The notes under the pieces are model-generated. The model searched no databases. It had not been told where the DNA came from and worked only from the letters and a program-made list of their open reading frames with translations. A program made the position numbers and the translations under genes. A stretch of 48,140 nucleotides of DNA from NCBI GenBank assembly GCA_903832875.1, contig CAILDA010000133.1, forward strand, positions 1-48,140, given 5' to 3'. The DNA comes from an uncultured Micrococcales bacterium. GTDB taxonomy: Bacteria > Actinomycetota > Actinomycetes > Actinomycetales > Microbacteriaceae. Below, in pieces: positions 45,876-48,140 of the stretch (within the stretch, counting starts at the first letter, position 1; each line of letters begins with the position of its first letter).

Positions 45876-46823
45876 TTATTGCCCGGTTGATTCGGGTCCC
45901 CGCCAGCCAGTAACCGGTAGCGAGAACTTACGAACAAGTCGATCGGTGAAAGGACCTTGACGCAAACGAGCAAGTCGAACTGATTTAGCTGATTTGCTAA
46001 CCTCAACTCTTGCGCCAACAGGTAAGTCATGAGTTCTTCTGCCATCACACCAAAGTACTCCGGTGCCGGCAGATCTATCCATAACTTCAACTGCAAGTAA
46101 TGAACGCGGGCTAATCACCATAGGTCTTGAGAATAATGCATGAGCAGAAAGTGGGACCATGAGCATTGCATCAACACTTGGCCAGACAACAGGTCCGCCT
46201 GCGCTAAATGCATAAGCTGTTGAACCAGTTGGGGTTGCCATGATGATTCCATCACAACCAAAACTTGATAGTGGACGACGATCTATTTCAACAACAACCT
46301 CGAGCATTCGCTCAGCTGCGCTCTTCTCAACGGTTGCCTCATTCAAAGCCCAGGTTCTATAAACCTCTTTGCCTCCGACAAGAACACGAACATCCAAGGT
46401 AAAACGTTCTTTAACTAAATAGTCCTTTGCAACGACTCTTGCTACTGCGTGAGATAAACCTTCGCGTTCGCTTTCAGCAAGGAAGCCGACGTGACCTAAG
46501 TTGATCCCCATCAAAGGTGTCGCGCTTTCGCGAACGATCTCAGCAGCTTTGAGAATTGTTCCATCGCCACCTAAAACCATTACTAGTTCGAGATCTTGTT
46601 CTGGAATTACAACACCCAGCTCTAAAACAGATTTCAAGAAATCAGTGTTGGTGCCTCTGGCCTGAAGGAATTCTCGAATTTCAACGAGTTGTTCTGAATT
46701 CATCACTGGAACTAAGCCAGCTGCAACTAGTTGCTCAACAGCCTCAACCGCAGCGGTAACAGCCTCAAGTCGACCGGTATGGGCAACTAGAAGCACATAA
46801 CGCTTTTCTGCCAATTGAACCAC
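45876..46823 (-). CDS. nadK: NAD kinase
   Basis: The enzyme phosphorylates NAD to NADP. The 315-residue protein has the GGDGT motif (VLGGDGTILKAA), the ALNE motif and TPTGSTAYAFSAGGPVVWP, all diagnostic. The start is GTG 46823 with AAGG close upstream; TTG 46814, five bases after GGGTGG, is a possible alternative three codons later. It follows tlyA by 16 bases. Confidence 0.95.
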   Translation of the reverse strand: MVQLAEKRYVLLVAHTGRLEAVTAAVEAVEQLVAAGLVPVMNSEQLVEIREFLQARGTNTDFLKSVLELGVVIPEQDLELVMVLGGDGTILKAAEIVRESATPLMGINLGHVGFLAESEREGLSHAVARVVAKDYLVKERFTLDVRVLVGGKEVYRTWALNEATVEKSAAERMLEVVVEIDRRPLSSFGCDGIIMATPTGSTAYAFSAGGPVVWPSVDAMLMVPLSAHALFSRPMVISPRSLLAVEVMDRSAGTGVLWCDGRRTHDLPVGARVEVSKSAKSVRLARLRQGPFTDRLVRKFSLPVTGWRGPESTGQ

Positions 46824-46839
46824 CCGCCTTACCTGTTAG

Positions 46840-47676
46840 TTACGCTCGTTCTTTTGCTAGTTCATCAATTCTGCCAGACCAGTCAAGGCTATGGTCAGTC
46901 TCCACAGAGTTCAACCAAATTAGGTACTCAACGTTGCCATGGGTGCCTGGTAGTGGGGATTTGACTAGTCCGTGGATGTTGAGACCTACATTCTTAGCCT
47001 CATCCATTACCTGCCTGATAGCTCCTGCTCGAAGCCTGTGGTCGTTCACAATTCCTGAAGCATCAAGGGATTTCTTACCAACTTCAAACTGAGGTTTTAT
47101 CAAAAGGACAAAGTTGGCATGAGGTGCAACTAGCTTCATTTGAGCTAGAACCAATGTCAATGAGATAAAACTCAAATCGGCAACAACCAGAGAAATGGTG
47201 TTCTCAGTGATCTTCTGACTTAGTTTTGAACCGACAACTTTCTGCAGGTTCTCAGGTGTTAGATCTCTGGCATTGAAGTTTTCAATGTTAATGACAAGTC
47301 GGTTATCTAGTAATGGCTCAGCTAACTGAGAATGTCCAACATCGAGAGCAATAACCTGGCTGGCACCAAATCTGAGTAAGACATCAGTAAAGCCTCCGGT
47401 TGATGCTCCAACATCCAAACAAATCTTGCCGACAATTTCGATTTCAACGAATTCTTCTAAGGCAGCAGCGAGCTTGTGTCCTGCTCTTGAGACATAATCA
47501 ATTGCTTCTAAGACAACTAGTTCTGCTTTTGCAGGAACTGGTTGCGATGATTTTCTTGCTTCTCGCCCATCGATAAAAACTCGACCAGATTCAATAAGTG
47601 TTGAGGCCTGATTTCTTGACCTTGCTAAACCGCGATCAACTAGAGCGATGTCTAAGCGTGTTGAATTCTCATCCAA
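46840..47676 (-). CDS. tlyA: TlyA-family 16S/23S rRNA (cytidine-2'-O)-methyltransferase
   Basis: TlyA methylates riboses in 16S and 23S rRNA. The 278-residue protein has an N-terminal S4 RNA-binding domain (about 6-62) and an FtsJ-like SAM methyltransferase domain with LDVGASTGGFTDVLL and VVADLSFISL. In actinobacteria loss of TlyA alters capreomycin sensitivity. The start is TTG 47676, one base after the stop of the small upstream gene, so translation is likely coupled. No other in-frame start lies nearby. Confidence 0.93.
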   Translation of the reverse strand: MDENSTRLDIALVDRGLARSRNQASTLIESGRVFIDGREARKSSQPVPAKAELVVLEAIDYVSRAGHKLAAALEEFVEIEIVGKICLDVGASTGGFTDVLLRFGASQVIALDVGHSQLAEPLLDNRLVINIENFNARDLTPENLQKVVGSKLSQKITENTISLVVADLSFISLTLVLAQMKLVAPHANFVLLIKPQFEVGKKSLDASGIVNDHRLRAGAIRQVMDEAKNVGLNIHGLVKSPLPGTHGNVEYLIWLNSVETDHSLDWSGRIDELAKERA

Positions 47677-47677
47677 T

Positions 47678-47824
47678 TTATTGCTCGGATGCTTCGTCAG
47701 AAGCTGAGTTAAGTTGGGCTTCTAGCTTCTCGCGTAGCGAGGCAAAAGCTGCTGGCTGCTCTGCTAAATCAAGTTGAGCAATTCTCGCTAGCTCAGCTTC
47801 TAGTTCTTCAAGTTTGTCGCTCAT
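47678..47824 (-). CDS. Small conserved-position protein, 48 residues
   Basis: This short gene begins MSDKLEELEAELARIAQLDL and is Glu/Ala/Leu-rich, so it should form one amphipathic helix or coiled coil. It is immediately adjacent to the phosphatase stop (TAG then ATG) and one base from tlyA. M. tuberculosis has a similarly small unknown gene (Rv1693) at the same place, which supports a real gene. Function unknown; a helper of the phosphatase or TlyA is only a guess. Confidence 0.8.
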   Translation of the reverse strand: MSDKLEELEAELARIAQLDLAEQPAAFASLREKLEAQLNSASDEASEQ

Positions 47825-48140
47825 CTATGCCTTCTTTTCATAAAGTGCACTCTGCACATCTAGGAAATGTATGTGTTTACCTGAATTCCAAATAACTTTA
47901 CATGCCGCTCTAAGAGCTTCAATGGAACCTGGATCGCCTTCAGTTACTAGGACTTTATCCCCTAGCAACTCAACACTAGCCTTACCGCAACGCCAACCAC
48001 GCTTGGTTTGCTCAGGTTCTCCGTAAGGAGTTGAGAGCTCATCAAGGCTGTCAATAATGTATGTTGGTCGCTCTTCTACTGATGCAGCTAAGACATCTTT
48101 ACGTGTTGAAATACCAGTTAGGACTAGAACACTAGGAATA
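47825..48140 (-). CDS. HAD-family phosphatase, C-terminal part (Rv1692-like)
   Basis: The 105 visible codons are the C-terminal portion of a HAD-superfamily hydrolase of the NagD type; the 5' end is beyond the window. VLVLTGISTRKDVLAAS followed by RPTYIIDSLDEL is the characteristic end of the NagD-type HAD core. The last ~65 residues (RCGKASVELLGDKVLVTEG onward) resemble the C-terminal extension of M. tuberculosis Rv1692, a glycerol 3-phosphate phosphatase. The stop adjoins the small gene and tlyA, matching the Rv1692-Rv1693-tlyA order. The exact substrate is inferred. Confidence 0.8.
   Translation of the reverse strand, partial: IPSVLVLTGISTRKDVLAASVEERPTYIIDSLDELSTPYGEPEQTKRGWRCGKASVELLGDKVLVTEGDPGSIEALRAACKVIWNSGKHIHFLDVQSALYEKKA

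Overview
The window looks like the chromosome of a compact, fairly low-GC actinobacterium (G+C roughly mid-40s percent by eye, not computed). The gene order is actinobacterial throughout. It holds the dcw cluster from mraZ to ftsZ, the idsA / Rv2175c-like / PASTA-kinase / class II DAHP synthase neighbourhood, the pgsA-garA-ftsR-MerR block, and the run HAD phosphatase - small ORF - tlyA - nadK - recN - pyrG - nudix - xerD - pldP - scpA - scpB - rluB - cmk - der, all familiar from Mycobacterium and relatives. Gene make-up and a non-DAP-type MurE motif point to Micrococcales, most likely Microbacteriaceae (for example a streamlined freshwater 'Luna'-type lineage). That placement is inference from recalled family features, not a phylogeny.

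Layout. 1-15240 (minus): dcw operon, in transcription order mraZ, rsmH, ftsL, ftsI, murE, murF, mraY, murD, ftsW, murG, murC, ftsQ, ftsZ. Most junctions are ATGA/TAATG overlaps or gaps of a few bases. ftsZ runs off the left edge. A candidate MraZ-controlled promoter precedes mraZ, and a palindrome with candidate promoters precedes ftsZ. 15476-20247: DUF3040 membrane protein (minus), polyprenyl diphosphate synthase (plus), Rv2175c-like HTH protein (minus), triple-LysM protein overlapping a PASTA Ser/Thr kinase (plus). 20251-23320 (minus): ROK kinase, acyltransferase, DAHP synthase. 23471-25309 (plus): long-chain acyl-CoA synthetase. 25306-30475 (minus): pyruvate carboxylase, MinD-like ATPase, peptide deformylase. 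30544-31587 (plus): ParA-like ATPase. 31588-48140 (minus): about 20 tightly packed genes for NAD and CTP synthesis, DNA repair, recombination and condensation (RecN, XerD, PldP, ScpAB), rRNA modification (TlyA, RluB), aromatic amino acids (AroH, TyrA), ribosome assembly (Der), phospholipid synthesis (PgsA) and regulation (GarA, FtsR, a second MerR protein).

How it fits together. The left third makes peptidoglycan precursors and the divisome. The kinase / LysM / HTH group and GarA are Ser/Thr-phosphorylation modules tied to wall state and central metabolism. FtsR at 32.3-33.0 kb is from a family known to activate ftsZ, whose upstream region at 1.1 kb carries a strong palindrome. Aromatic biosynthesis is split between aroG (20-21.6 kb) and aroH-tyrA (36-38 kb). 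I see no tRNA, rRNA, CRISPR, insertion sequence, prophage or broken gene, and no gene-free stretch longer than about 235 bases. I found no clearly new multigene system. The best leads are regulatory sites, the MurE specificity motif, the LysM-kinase pair and an uncharacterised ParA-like ATPase.
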